Part shown: in pieces, positions 26,084 to 34,357 of the stretch
How positions within the stretch are numbered: position 1 is the stretch's first letter
Layout: every line of letters starts with the position of its first letter
Source of the DNA: Streptomyces sp. Tue6028
Lineage (GTDB): Bacteria; Actinomycetota; Actinomycetes; Streptomycetales; Streptomycetaceae
Direction: 5' to 3'
DNA length: 64,000 nucleotides
Assembly: GCF_002300165.1 (NCBI RefSeq)
Contig: NZ_MLCE01000035.1
Coordinates: forward strand, 174,271 to 238,270
Notes under the pieces: generated by a model
Seen by the model: the letters and a program-made list of their open reading frames with translations, nothing else
Databases searched by the model: none
What the model was told of the DNA's origin: nothing
Translations under genes and position numbers: made by a program

Positions 26084-28162
26084 TCAATTCCCGGCAGGGA
26101 ATGGCCGTTCGGCCAGGACTCCGTGGGCGTCCAGGGCGATCGCCCCGCCCGGGTGCGCCAGCAGCGGGTTGACCTCCAGCTCGGCGAGCTCGGGATGCTC
26201 GGCGGCGGCTCGGGCCACCGCGCACACGGCGTCCGCGACGGCCCGGAGGGACACGGCCGACGCACCGCGCCAGCCGGTCAGCAGGGGTGCGTGCCGCAGT
26301 TCGGCGAGCAGGGCACGCGCGCGTGCGGCCGTCAGCGGCGCCGGCGCGAGCGCCGTGTCGGCCAGCAGCTCCGCCGTGACGCCTCCCATGCCCACCATCG
26401 CGACGGGACCGAAGGCCGGGTCCCGGCGCACCCCGACGATCAGCTCATGGGCGTGCGCGGGCGCCACCATGGCCTCGACGGCGTAGCGGCCGGCACCGGT
26501 GGCGGTCCGCATCCGCCGGAACGCTCCACGCAGGCCGTCCGCGTCGGCGAGGCCGAGTGCCACCCCGCCCGCCTCGGTCTTGTGGGCCGGGCCCATCGCC
26601 TTGAGCACCACCGGGAACCCGATGCCGCGCGCCGCGGCGACCGCCTCGTCGGCGGACGTGACGAAACAGGCCTCGGGGAAGCGGAGTCCGTGCGAGGACA
26701 GGAGCGCGCGGACGGTCTCGTAGGAACCGTCGGGCACCGGGGGCGCGACCGGGGGCGGATCCTGAAGTGCCTCCGGGGCCGCCCACGGCGCCCTCAGACG
26801 GGCGACTCCGGCGAGTGCCGTCGCCGCCTGCTCGATGCGTTCGTACACGGGCACACCGCGCCCGCGCAGCACCGCCAGCGCGGCCGTGTCCCGGGCCATG
26901 GTGTGCACGAGCAGGGCACGGCCCGACGCGTCGGCGGCGTCGGCCAGTTCACCCGCGACCTCGCACTCCCGCCCGGCCTGGGCCGGGTTGGCGCTCGCGT
27001 AGTCCCCGAAGTACCCGGTGAGGACGACCGCGTCGGCGTCCCCGCCGTGGAGCAGAGCACGGGCCACCCGCGCGTAGGTACCCAGATCGGCCTCGCCGGC
27101 GCCCGCGAGGTCGACGGGGTTGAGACGGCCGGCCCCGGGCGGCAGCACCGCCGACACCTCGCGCGCCGTGCGCGCGGACAGCCGGGGCACGTCGAGGCCG
27201 CGTACGGCGCACGCGTCGGCGGCGAGAGCGCCCTGACCGCCGCTGTCGCCCACGACGGCGACCCGGTACGCGTGCGTGCCGGATCGGCGAGCGGCCCCCG
27301 ACAGGAGGCACACCGCCGTGTCGACCAGTTCGCCCGCCGAGTCCAGCAGCAGGGCGCCCGCGTCCCGGCACACCGCGGCGACCGTGGCGTACGGGCTCAC
27401 CAGCGCGCCGGTGTGGGAGGCGGCGGCGCTCGCCGAGGCCGCGCTCCGGCCGACCGTCAGCAGGAGCACCGGCTTGCCGGCCTCGTGCGCGGCCGCGAGG
27501 ACGCGGGCGAGGCGGCGCCCGTCGCGGAAGTCCTCGACATACGCGGCGATGACGCGCGTCGGCTCATGGGCGACCAGGGCCTCCAGCGCGTCCGCCACGT
27601 CGATGTCGCGCTGGTTGCCCAGCGAGACGAAGCGGGAGAAGCCCTGCCCCGCGCGTGCGAGGAGACGGCCGATCTCCAGGGCGAGGTTCCCGCTCTGCGA
27701 CACCAGACCGACGCCTCCCACCGGGAACTCGCCCCAGCTGAGCCTGAGTTGCGTGCTCGCATCGACAAGTCCCATGCAATTGGGGCCCAGCAGTCGGGCC
27801 CCGCCACCGGTCACCAGTTGGGCGAGCGCCCGCTCCTCGGAGCTGCCGCCGCCCGCGCTGATGACGGTGAAACAGCGGGCGCCGACGGCGAGTCCCTCCA
27901 CGACGACGGCCCGTACCGACGGGGCGGGCACCGCCACGACGACATGCTCCGGTACGTCGGCCAGGCCGGTCAGACCGGGCCGGAACGGCACTCCGTCCAG
28001 GCTGCCGCCGCGCCGGTTGACCAGGTGCACCGACCGGCGGCCACGGCCCGACAGGGCCCCCTTCGCCAGCCAGTAACCCCACTTCTCGGGGTCGCGGGAC
28101 GCGCCGACCACGGCGACGGAGGCCGGGTCGAAGAGGGCGGCCAACGGCGCCTTTGCCGTCAT
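26084..28162 (-). CDS. Acyl-CoA synthetase, NDP-forming (acetate-CoA ligase family, fused subunits)
   Basis: This 692-residue fused enzyme links an acid, CoA and ATP through a phosphohistidine, giving ADP and an acyl-CoA. It contains a CoA-binding Rossmann domain (residues 1-130, PASVAVVGASRDPEKWG), flavodoxin-like ligase domains with the phosphorylated H250 in SHTGAL and GDSGGQGALAADAC, and a C-terminal ATP-grasp domain (from about 490; GFPVVLKAMGPAHKTEAGGV). ATG 28162 overlaps the preceding dehydrogenase stop by 4 bp. In this operon it probably activates the acid product of the 2-oxoacid enzyme; the real substrate is unknown. Confidence 0.88.
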   Translation of the reverse strand: MTAKAPLAALFDPASVAVVGASRDPEKWGYWLAKGALSGRGRRSVHLVNRRGGSLDGVPFRPGLTGLADVPEHVVVAVPAPSVRAVVVEGLAVGARCFTVISAGGGSSEERALAQLVTGGGARLLGPNCMGLVDASTQLRLSWGEFPVGGVGLVSQSGNLALEIGRLLARAGQGFSRFVSLGNQRDIDVADALEALVAHEPTRVIAAYVEDFRDGRRLARVLAAAHEAGKPVLLLTVGRSAASASAAASHTGALVSPYATVAAVCRDAGALLLDSAGELVDTAVCLLSGAARRSGTHAYRVAVVGDSGGQGALAADACAVRGLDVPRLSARTAREVSAVLPPGAGRLNPVDLAGAGEADLGTYARVARALLHGGDADAVVLTGYFGDYASANPAQAGRECEVAGELADAADASGRALLVHTMARDTAALAVLRGRGVPVYERIEQAATALAGVARLRAPWAAPEALQDPPPVAPPVPDGSYETVRALLSSHGLRFPEACFVTSADEAVAAARGIGFPVVLKAMGPAHKTEAGGVALGLADADGLRGAFRRMRTATGAGRYAVEAMVAPAHAHELIVGVRRDPAFGPVAMVGMGGVTAELLADTALAPAPLTAARARALLAELRHAPLLTGWRGASAVSLRAVADAVCAVARAAAEHPELAELEVNPLLAHPGGAIALDAHGVLAERPFPAGN

Positions 28163-29337
28163 CCGTACCACCCGAAGCGTTCGGCGATCACCGGCAGTCG
28201 CTCGGTGACGATGGCGTGCGCGGCGGCCCGCGGCGTCGTCCCGTCGGCCTCGGCGCGGGCCAGCATCTGGTCGATCAGGGCGCGCATGGAACGCCGTGTG
28301 TACGTGAACGCCTCGTCCGCGTCGGCTCCGATGTCGCCGAACAGCGTCCACCACCACCAGGCATTCGTACCGGAGTTGACGACGACGTCCGGGAGGACGG
28401 TGACCCCGCGCGCGGCGAGCGACTCCTCCGCCTCCGGCAGCACGGGCATGTTGGCCGCCTCGACGATCCAGCGCGCGGTGATCCGCCGCTGGTTCGCGCC
28501 GTCGATCGCGTACGAGACGGCCGCGGGCACCAGGACCTCCGCGTCGACGGACAGCCAGGCGTCGCCCGGCAGTTCACGGTCGACGGGCCGCAGCGCGGAG
28601 CGGTCGACCGTCCCGTACACGTCCCTGGCCGCGAGGAGCGCCTCCACGTCGAGGCCCTCGGGGTTGGCGATCGTGCCCTTGACGTCGGCGACGGCCACCA
28701 CGCGCAGCCCCGCGCGGGACAGGAAGCGCGCCGTGGCGCCGCCCATGGTGCCGAGCCCCTGCACGGCCACCCGCGTGCCCGCGTACGGCACCCCCGCGCG
28801 GTCCAGCGCCGCGAGCACCGACTCCGCGACACCGCAGCCGCCCACCAGCTCGTCGAGCCCGATGCCGTCGACCTCGACCGCGAAGGCGTCCGCGAGCCGT
28901 CGCCGGGCCGTGGCCTCGTCGTCGAGCAGCGGATACACGGCCTGGATGGAGGAGACCAGCCCCGCCTCCTCGACGGCACGGTCGACCAGGTCCTGGGTGA
29001 GGCCGAGGTCCTCACCGGTGGTCCAGAAGCGCTCGATGTACGGGCGCATGGCGCGCAGGTAGCGCACCAGGATGCTGTACGCCGCCGGGTCCTGGGGGTC
29101 GCAGTCGATGCCGCCCTTCGCGCCGCCCAGCGGGACGTAACGCCCCTCCGGGTTGTAGTGCAGCGCTTCCTTCATGGTCATGCCGCGGGCGAGCCCGGCG
29201 ACCTCGTCCAGCGTGCATCCCGGGCGCATGCGGAGGCCGCCGCTGGAGACGCCTCGCACCAGCCGGTCGACCACGAGGAAACCCTGGCGGCCGGTGACGT
29301 GGTCCGTCCAGGTGAGTGACAACAGAGGGGCGGTCAT
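28159..29337 (-). CDS. Glu/Leu/Phe/Val dehydrogenase family amino-acid dehydrogenase
   Basis: This 392-residue NAD(P)-dependent enzyme oxidatively deaminates an amino acid to a 2-oxo acid and ammonia. The catalytic lysine is K74 in PLGGAKGGI and the aspartate is D110 in TTGEDLG; substrate lysine K56 lies in GMTMKEAL. The dinucleotide fold is VAVQGLGTMGGATARFL (about residues 209-225). Its length is between leucine and glutamate dehydrogenases and I cannot assign the side-chain preference. It overlaps genes on both sides by 4 bp, so it is made together with the ThDP enzyme that would use its oxo-acid product. Confidence 0.9.
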   Translation of the reverse strand: MTAPLLSLTWTDHVTGRQGFLVVDRLVRGVSSGGLRMRPGCTLDEVAGLARGMTMKEALHYNPEGRYVPLGGAKGGIDCDPQDPAAYSILVRYLRAMRPYIERFWTTGEDLGLTQDLVDRAVEEAGLVSSIQAVYPLLDDEATARRRLADAFAVEVDGIGLDELVGGCGVAESVLAALDRAGVPYAGTRVAVQGLGTMGGATARFLSRAGLRVVAVADVKGTIANPEGLDVEALLAARDVYGTVDRSALRPVDRELPGDAWLSVDAEVLVPAAVSYAIDGANQRRITARWIVEAANMPVLPEAEESLAARGVTVLPDVVVNSGTNAWWWWTLFGDIGADADEAFTYTRRSMRALIDQMLARAEADGTTPRAAAHAIVTERLPVIAERFGWYG

Positions 29338-31205
29338 GGGGTCTCCTCGGGGATGGTGATCAGGGTGGGGCCGGGGGTGCGCAGTGCCTCGGTGAGCGCG
29401 GTCGTCAGCTCCTGCGGGTCACGCACGCGCGTGCCCTGCCCTCCGTAGGAGCGGGCCAGGGCAGGCAGGTCGACCGGCGCGAGATCCACCGCGGTGGGGG
29501 TGTCGCCCCGTGCGGCCATCTCGTCGCGGATCTCTCCGTAGCCGCCGTTGTCGAACACCAGCACCGGCAGGGGAAGCCCGAGCTGCGCCGCGGTCGCCAG
29601 TTCCTGCGCCGTGAACTGGAGGCCACCGTCGCCGCTGAGCGCCACCACCTGGCGATCGGGGCACGCCACCTTGGCGCCGATCGCCGCGGGCAGAGCGTAG
29701 CCGAGCGTGCCGAAGCCGGTCGGGTGAAGATAGCGGCCCTCGGGGCCCAGCGGGAGGTGGGGGAGGGCTCCGTAGTAGCAGCACTGGGCGCTGTCCGAGG
29801 TGACGACCGCGTCGTCCGCGAGGACGGCACGGACCGCCCGCAGATACGGCAGCCACCGGGCGTCGCGTGCGGAGGTCTCGGCGTCGCGGGCCGCTCGCAG
29901 GAGCCGCGCCGCGCGGGCGGGCTCCGTGTCGTCGGGGACCGCTGCGACTCGCTCCGGGGCGTCCGGCACCGGGACGGGCACGCCGTCCGCCGGCCGGCGG
30001 GTGTCCCCTTCGAAGGCCGGGGAGTACGCCGGTTCTCCGCCGACGGGCACGCGTGCGTGCCCGCCAGAGGCGGAGAGCAGCGCCGTCACCTCGGACAGCA
30101 GCGCGCGCAGGCAGGCCTGTGCGTCGCCGACGACCTCCACGTCGGCGGCCGCACCGGCGTACATCTGGTCCGGGTCCATGTCGACACGGATCAGCGTGCC
30201 GCCCAGGGCCGGGGGCGGGGACCACAGGTCGGACTCGGCGAGCTCGGTCCCCACCGCCAGCACGACGTCACACGCCGCCAGCCACCCCTGGACGGACCGG
30301 CTGTGCAGCGAGACGCCGAGGGACAGCGGGTGGCGCTCGGGGACGATCCCCTTGCCGTTGGCCGTCGTGACGACGGGCGCGCCGAGCCGCTCGGCGAGCG
30401 CGAGAACCGACGCGGACGCCGCGCGTGCCCCGCCGCCGAGGACGAGCGCCGGACGGCGTGCCGAGGCCAGCACGTCGGCGGCCCTTCGTACGGCTTCCGC
30501 GCCGGGCACGGCGGGCGCGACGGCCGGGGCGACGCGTACCGGCCCGGTCTCCTCGGCGGTTTCCAGCAGGTCCAGCGGCACCTCGATGTGCACGGGGCGG
30601 GGCCGCCGCGCGGTGAAGAGCGTGAAGGTCCGTGCCACGGCCGCGTCGATCTCCGCCACCGAGGAGACCCGGTGGCTGAACGCCGCCACCCCGCGCATCG
30701 CCTCGGTCTGGCTGCGCATCTCGTGCAGCAGACCGGTCGCCAGCCGGGGGTGGCGCAGGGGCATCCCCGGCGACACGACCAGCAGCGGCACGCTGTCGGA
30801 GTACGCCTGCCCCACGGCGGCCGCGGCGTTCAGCAGCGCGGGCCCGGTCGTCGTGATCACCACGCCGGGTCGCCCGGTCACGCGCGCGTACCCGTCGGCG
30901 GCGTACCCGGCGCCCTGCTCGTGGCGCGGCAGGGTGTGCCGGATGCCGTACGCGGCCAGGTGGCGGTAGATCTCCAGGTTGTGCGTCCCGGGGATGCCGA
31001 AGACGTGGGTCACGGCGTGCGCGGACAGGGCCCGGACGAGCGCCTCGCCGCCGGTGAGGCGGACGGGTGCCTCGCCGCCGCGGACCGGGACGGGCGCTGC
31101 GCCGCCGGTGACGCCGACGGGTGCCTCGCCCTCGCGGACGGGGACGGGCGCCGCGCCGCCGGTGACGCCGCCGGGGGCCTGGCCGTCGCTGAGGGGTCCG
31201 GTCAT
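29334..31205 (-). CDS. ThDP-dependent enzyme, acetolactate synthase/2-oxoacid decarboxylase type
   Basis: This 623-residue enzyme has three domains: PYR (from TGGEALVRALSAHAVTHVFG, catalytic E96 in PRHEQGAGYAADGYAR), a central domain (about 240-370) and PP (GDG at 525-527 followed by DNGGYGEIRD). The sequence recalls AruI-like 5-guanidino-2-oxopentanoate decarboxylases and IlvB, so a 2-oxoacid is the likely substrate. Two features are unusual. The first 50 residues are 18-residue repeats, and a Pro/Ala/Asp-rich insert of about 55 residues lies near 375-430. ATG 31205 overlaps the acyl-CoA dehydrogenase stop (TGATG). Confidence 0.88.
   Translation of the reverse strand: MTGPLSDGQAPGGVTGGAAPVPVREGEAPVGVTGGAAPVPVRGGEAPVRLTGGEALVRALSAHAVTHVFGIPGTHNLEIYRHLAAYGIRHTLPRHEQGAGYAADGYARVTGRPGVVITTTGPALLNAAAAVGQAYSDSVPLLVVSPGMPLRHPRLATGLLHEMRSQTEAMRGVAAFSHRVSSVAEIDAAVARTFTLFTARRPRPVHIEVPLDLLETAEETGPVRVAPAVAPAVPGAEAVRRAADVLASARRPALVLGGGARAASASVLALAERLGAPVVTTANGKGIVPERHPLSLGVSLHSRSVQGWLAACDVVLAVGTELAESDLWSPPPALGGTLIRVDMDPDQMYAGAAADVEVVGDAQACLRALLSEVTALLSASGGHARVPVGGEPAYSPAFEGDTRRPADGVPVPVPDAPERVAAVPDDTEPARAARLLRAARDAETSARDARWLPYLRAVRAVLADDAVVTSDSAQCCYYGALPHLPLGPEGRYLHPTGFGTLGYALPAAIGAKVACPDRQVVALSGDGGLQFTAQELATAAQLGLPLPVLVFDNGGYGEIRDEMAARGDTPTAVDLAPVDLPALARSYGGQGTRVRDPQELTTALTEALRTPGPTLITIPEETP
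31047..31190. repeat. 54-bp tandem repeat within the ThDP enzyme gene
   Basis: The block GCCGCCGGTGA recurs at 31047, 31101 and 31155, an exact 54-bp period with about 2.7 copies. In frame it encodes 18-residue units of the type VTGGAAPVPVRGGEAPVR at the protein N-terminus. The unit looks derived from the start of the conserved domain (LTGGEALVR), so it likely arose by slippage or unequal exchange. Confidence 0.9.
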
Positions 31206-32362
31206 CACAGGCTCCGCGAGACGACGAGCCGCATGATGTCCGAGGTCCCCTCCTCGATCTCCTCCAGCTTGGCGTCGCGCATCCACTGCTCGACCGGATA
31301 CTCCCGTGAGTAGCCCCAGCCGCCGAGCGTCTGGACGGCGGCCCAGGTGCACCAGGCGGCGGTCTCGGACGCCGTCAGCTTGGCCATCGCCGCCTGCGCG
31401 GTCGCGTCCAGGCCGGCGTCGAGGCGCTTGGCGGCCCGCCAGGTCATCAGCCGGGCCTGCTCCACGCGCGTGCGCATGTCGGCGAGGCGGAAGGCGACCG
31501 CCTGATGCTCGATGATCGGCCTGCCGAACTGTCGGCGCGTGCGAGCGTAGTCGCGCGCGTACTCGTACGCCGCCCGCGCCACCCCGGTCGCCGCCGCACC
31601 GAGGACCGTGCGGGAGATGTCGAAGGTGCGCATCAGCCCGCGGAAACCCTCGCCCTCCCCGCCGAGCCGGTGCTCGGCGGGGACGTGCGCGTCGTCGAGG
31701 AACATCTCGCGGCAGACGATGGCGCGCTGCCCCATCTTGCGCATGGGCTCCCCGAAGGAGACGCCCTCGGTGTCCTTGCGGAGCAGGAACGCGGTGACCC
31801 CGTCGGCGCGGCGCGCGGGGTCGGTCTTGGCGAAGACGACGTACTGCTCCGCCTCGCCGGCGTTCGAGATCCACGCCTTCTGGCCGTTGAGGCGGTATCC
31901 GGTGCCGGTGCGGTGCGCCGTGGTGACGATGGAAGCGGCGTCGGAGCCCGCTCCCGGCTCCGTGGTCGCCAGCGCGGTCATGGGGGTGCCGGGGCCCGTG
32001 AGCGGCGTCAGCCACTCCCGCTTCTGCTCCTCGGTGCCGAGTTCCACGACGGGATCGGCGAAGAAGCCGTTCGAGCAGAGCAGATTCCCGATGCCCAGGT
32101 CACCGACGCACAGCTCCTCCTGCACCAGGACCTGGGTGAACACGTCGGTGAAGCCGCCACCGCCGAACTCCTCGGGCAGCATGAAGCCGGTGATCCCGAC
32201 CTCGGCGGCCTTGCGCCACAGGTCCCACGGCGTCTCGACGTCGGCCTCGTCGACCGCGCGGGCCCGCGGACGGATCTCGTCCCGCGCGAAGGAACGCGTC
32301 AGCTCCACGATGTCGCGCTGCTGCGCGCTGAGCGGGACCAGCTCGGTGGGGAGGTCGGACAT
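31205..32362 (-). CDS. Acyl-CoA dehydrogenase
   Basis: This 385-residue FAD flavoenzyme introduces an alpha-beta double bond into an acyl-CoA, passing electrons to ETF. Family marks include ALATTEPGAGSDAASI and YRLNGQKAWISNAG (FAD and substrate contacts), RRQFGRPIIEHQAV, and the catalytic glutamate E371 in IEEGTSDIMR. It is the first gene of a tightly coupled operon (ACAD, ThDP enzyme, amino-acid dehydrogenase, CoA synthetase). The promoter upstream carries two operator copies. It is probably specific for a branched or short acyl-CoA, but that is inference. Confidence 0.93.
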   Translation of the reverse strand: MSDLPTELVPLSAQQRDIVELTRSFARDEIRPRARAVDEADVETPWDLWRKAAEVGITGFMLPEEFGGGGFTDVFTQVLVQEELCVGDLGIGNLLCSNGFFADPVVELGTEEQKREWLTPLTGPGTPMTALATTEPGAGSDAASIVTTAHRTGTGYRLNGQKAWISNAGEAEQYVVFAKTDPARRADGVTAFLLRKDTEGVSFGEPMRKMGQRAIVCREMFLDDAHVPAEHRLGGEGEGFRGLMRTFDISRTVLGAAATGVARAAYEYARDYARTRRQFGRPIIEHQAVAFRLADMRTRVEQARLMTWRAAKRLDAGLDATAQAAMAKLTASETAAWCTWAAVQTLGGWGYSREYPVEQWMRDAKLEEIEEGTSDIMRLVVSRSL

Positions 32363-32461
32363 GGTGCCTCCAGATGCGGACGGGGCGACGGGGCCGGGGC
32401 CGGGGGTGATCGCGGGACCCGAGGACCTCAGGACCGGGGATCGCGGGGACGCGGCGGACGA

Positions 32462-32482
32462 TTACTGAATCGTCAGTCAGTA
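32462..32482. promoter_or_regulatory. Operator copy overlapping the operon -10 box
   Basis: TTACTGAATCGTCAGTCAGTA read on +; on the minus strand it reads TACTGACTGACGATTCAGTAA, sharing TACTGACTG and ATTCAGT with the permease operator at 23799. It overlaps the -10 box (32479-32484) and the start region of the minus-strand operon, the position expected for repression. Confidence 0.7.
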
Positions 32483-32508
32483 TCGGAAGCGACCTCGTGC
32501 CGTGTCAA
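32479..32508 (-). promoter_or_regulatory. Promoter of the acyl-CoA dehydrogenase operon
   Basis: On the minus strand TTGACA (32508-32503) is followed after 18 bp by GATACT (32484-32479), close to the vegetative sigma consensus. It is bracketed by two operator copies. The remaining gap to the + strand gene at 32797 shows no further clear structure apart from that gene's GGAGGT site. Confidence 0.65.
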
Positions 32509-32510
32509 CG

Positions 32511-32530
32511 TACTGAACGATGAATCAGTA
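32511..32530. promoter_or_regulatory. Operator copy just upstream of the operon -35 box
   Basis: TACTGA-N8-TCAGTA, a perfect 6-bp inverted repeat. It lies two bases from the minus-strand -35 box. Its centre is about 49 bp from the centre of the other copy, so two repressor dimers could flank the polymerase site. Confidence 0.65.
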
Positions 32531-32796
32531 AAAGACGTCCTCGCGTCCCTGGGCGGGGGGCGGTGCGGCGGGAGAGGGCCCGGTGACTTCACGATGTACG
32601 CGGTGCGATGCCCCGGGGGCGATTTCGCCGGCCCGTGGTCGAGTACGGTTCCCTCGCGCGGAAGAAGTGCGTGCGCGGTGGGGTTGAGGGATGCAGAACG
32701 AGGCCGGTGGACATCGCGCTGTGACCGGGGCGACCCGGCGCTGTCAGAGCCGACGACCATAATGAAAAGCCTGACCGACTCCATCTGGAGGTATCC

Positions 32797-34014
32797 GTGA
32801 CCGGTTTCCGTACGTTGAGCTCCGGGCTCCGCACCTTGCGGCCCGCCGCCTTCGGCGCGGATCCGGGTGGTGAGCGCCTGGAGCGCATCCGCCGGTCCCC
32901 GAACTTCGCGGACGGTGTCTTCCAGAATCCGGAGCGTGCCCGGACCCGCCCCGACGGCTCGATGCTGGAGTTCGCGAAGGTCTACTTCCGCTCGGAGGAG
33001 CGCGTCCACCGCACCCCGACCGGGACGGTACCGGTGCACGCGACGACGCTCGCCGACCTCGCGCGGCCCGCGCCGAGCGGGCTGCGGCTCACCTGGATGG
33101 GGCATTCCAGCGTGCTCGCCGAGATCGACGGGCACCGCGTGCTCTTCGACCCCGTCTGGGGCGAGCGCTGCTCCCCTTTCGCCTTCGCCGGCCCCAAGCG
33201 GCTGCACCCGGTGCCGCTGCCGCTGGCCGCGCTCGGCCCGGTCGACGTGGTCGTCATCTCCCACGACCATTACGACCACCTCGACCTGCCCACCATCAAG
33301 GCCCTGGCCGGCACGGACACCCTGTTCGCGGTGCCGCTCGGCGTCGGAGCGCATCTCGAGCACTGGGGCGTGTCGCCCGACCGGCTGCGCGAGCTGGACT
33401 GGCAGGAGTCGACGAAGGTCGGCGGCATCACCCTGACCGCCACTCCGGCGCGCCACTTCTGCGGGCGTGGCCTGCGCAACACGCAGCACACCCTGTGGGC
33501 CTCCTGGGTCGTCGAGGGCGACGCGCACCGGATCTACCACAGCGGCGACACGGGGTACTTCGACGGCTTCAAGGACATCGGCGCCGAGCACGGCCCGTTC
33601 GACGCCACCATGATCCAGATCGGTGCGTACAGCGAGTTCTGGCCCGACATCCACATGACGCCCGAGGAGGGCATGCGGGCCCACCTGGACCTCCAGGGCG
33701 GGCAGCCCACCGGTGTGATGCTGCCGATCCACTGGGCCACGTTCAACCTGGCGCCGCACCCGTGGGCGGAGCCCGGTGAGGGGACGATCGCCGCCGCGCG
33801 CGCGATGGGCGCGCGCGCCGCGCTGCCCTACCCCGGCGAGCCCTTCGAGCCGACGGCCGAGACGGTTCCGGCCGAGCCCTGGTGGCGGGGCGTGGCCGCC
33901 GCACCGGCCGGTGGCTGGCCCGCCGCCGGGGACGAGCGCGCCGATACGCCGGGTGACGTCGCCGAGGGTGCGGCGGAGGGCACCGGAGAGCCGGAGACGG
34001 TGCCCGCGGGCTGA
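32797..34014 (+). CDS. Metallo-beta-lactamase-fold hydrolase (NAPE-PLD/UlaG-like)
   Basis: This 405-residue enzyme has the metal-binding motif SHDHYDHLD (about residues 156-164) with later histidines in ATPARHFCGRG and YHSGDTGYFDG, and PIHWATFNL near the end. The order and the LTWMGHSSVLAEIDG start of the domain match the branch that includes N-acyl-phosphatidylethanolamine phospholipase D-like proteins, so a phospholipid or phosphodiester substrate is possible. The last 50 residues are Glu/Ala/Pro-rich and probably disordered. GTG 32797 follows GGAGGT. It stands alone between the catabolic operon and a strong terminator. Confidence 0.9.
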   Translation: MTGFRTLSSGLRTLRPAAFGADPGGERLERIRRSPNFADGVFQNPERARTRPDGSMLEFAKVYFRSEERVHRTPTGTVPVHATTLADLARPAPSGLRLTWMGHSSVLAEIDGHRVLFDPVWGERCSPFAFAGPKRLHPVPLPLAALGPVDVVVISHDHYDHLDLPTIKALAGTDTLFAVPLGVGAHLEHWGVSPDRLRELDWQESTKVGGITLTATPARHFCGRGLRNTQHTLWASWVVEGDAHRIYHSGDTGYFDGFKDIGAEHGPFDATMIQIGAYSEFWPDIHMTPEEGMRAHLDLQGGQPTGVMLPIHWATFNLAPHPWAEPGEGTIAAARAMGARAALPYPGEPFEPTAETVPAEPWWRGVAAAPAGGWPAAGDERADTPGDVAEGAAEGTGEPETVPAG

Positions 34015-34026
34015 ATTCCGTATCGA

Positions 34027-34067
34027 CGGCGAGGGCCGGGGAGCGCATCGCTCCCCGGCCCTCGCCG
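34027..34067. terminator. Strong terminator after the MBL-fold gene
   Basis: A perfect 18-bp stem (34027-34044 with 34050-34067; CGGCGAGGGCCGGGGAGC and complement) around GCATC, followed by TTTGTT. It ends 13-53 bp after the stop codon. Confidence 0.85.
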
Positions 34068-34357
34068 TTTGTTCGCGACCGCTTCTGACCAGCTTCGATC
34101 GAATCGAGGCGCCAGGGGAACGCGTGTCCGAGAGGGTTATCGGTCGGTCGTACGACGCCTCATACCAGAGCGGGACGTCGGCCGGGGGACTTTGTCAACT
34201 GCCCACCGCACATGATGGCTTGGCGACTACTGTCAGTTGCCGTCGGGCGACGCGGGGCCGTTTTTTTCGGCTCTCCCGACCGACACCGCGATGGCGCACG
34301 CCCGCGTCGCGGACCCGCGGGAGCCCCATGCCCCGACGTACCAGTACGAGGACGCCG
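34068..34357 (+). other. Leader region of the conservon
   Basis: This is the rest of the 343-bp gap after the MBL gene. It is AT-richer than its surroundings and includes a run of seven T residues (34261-34267) preceded by a weak 4-bp hairpin (CGTCGGGCGACG), which might act as an attenuator. No convincing -35/-10 pair or palindrome was seen. A possible earlier start ATG for the first conservon gene lies at 34328 behind GGGAG. Confidence 0.35.

Noticed and set aside
26123..29062. 979-codon plus-strand open frame across the catabolic operon
   Set aside because: It overlaps two well-supported minus-strand genes, is rich in Arg/Gly/Pro and matches no fold.
34230..34270. Attenuator with a seven-T run before the conservon
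   Set aside because: The preceding hairpin has only about four pairs, too weak to call a terminator.
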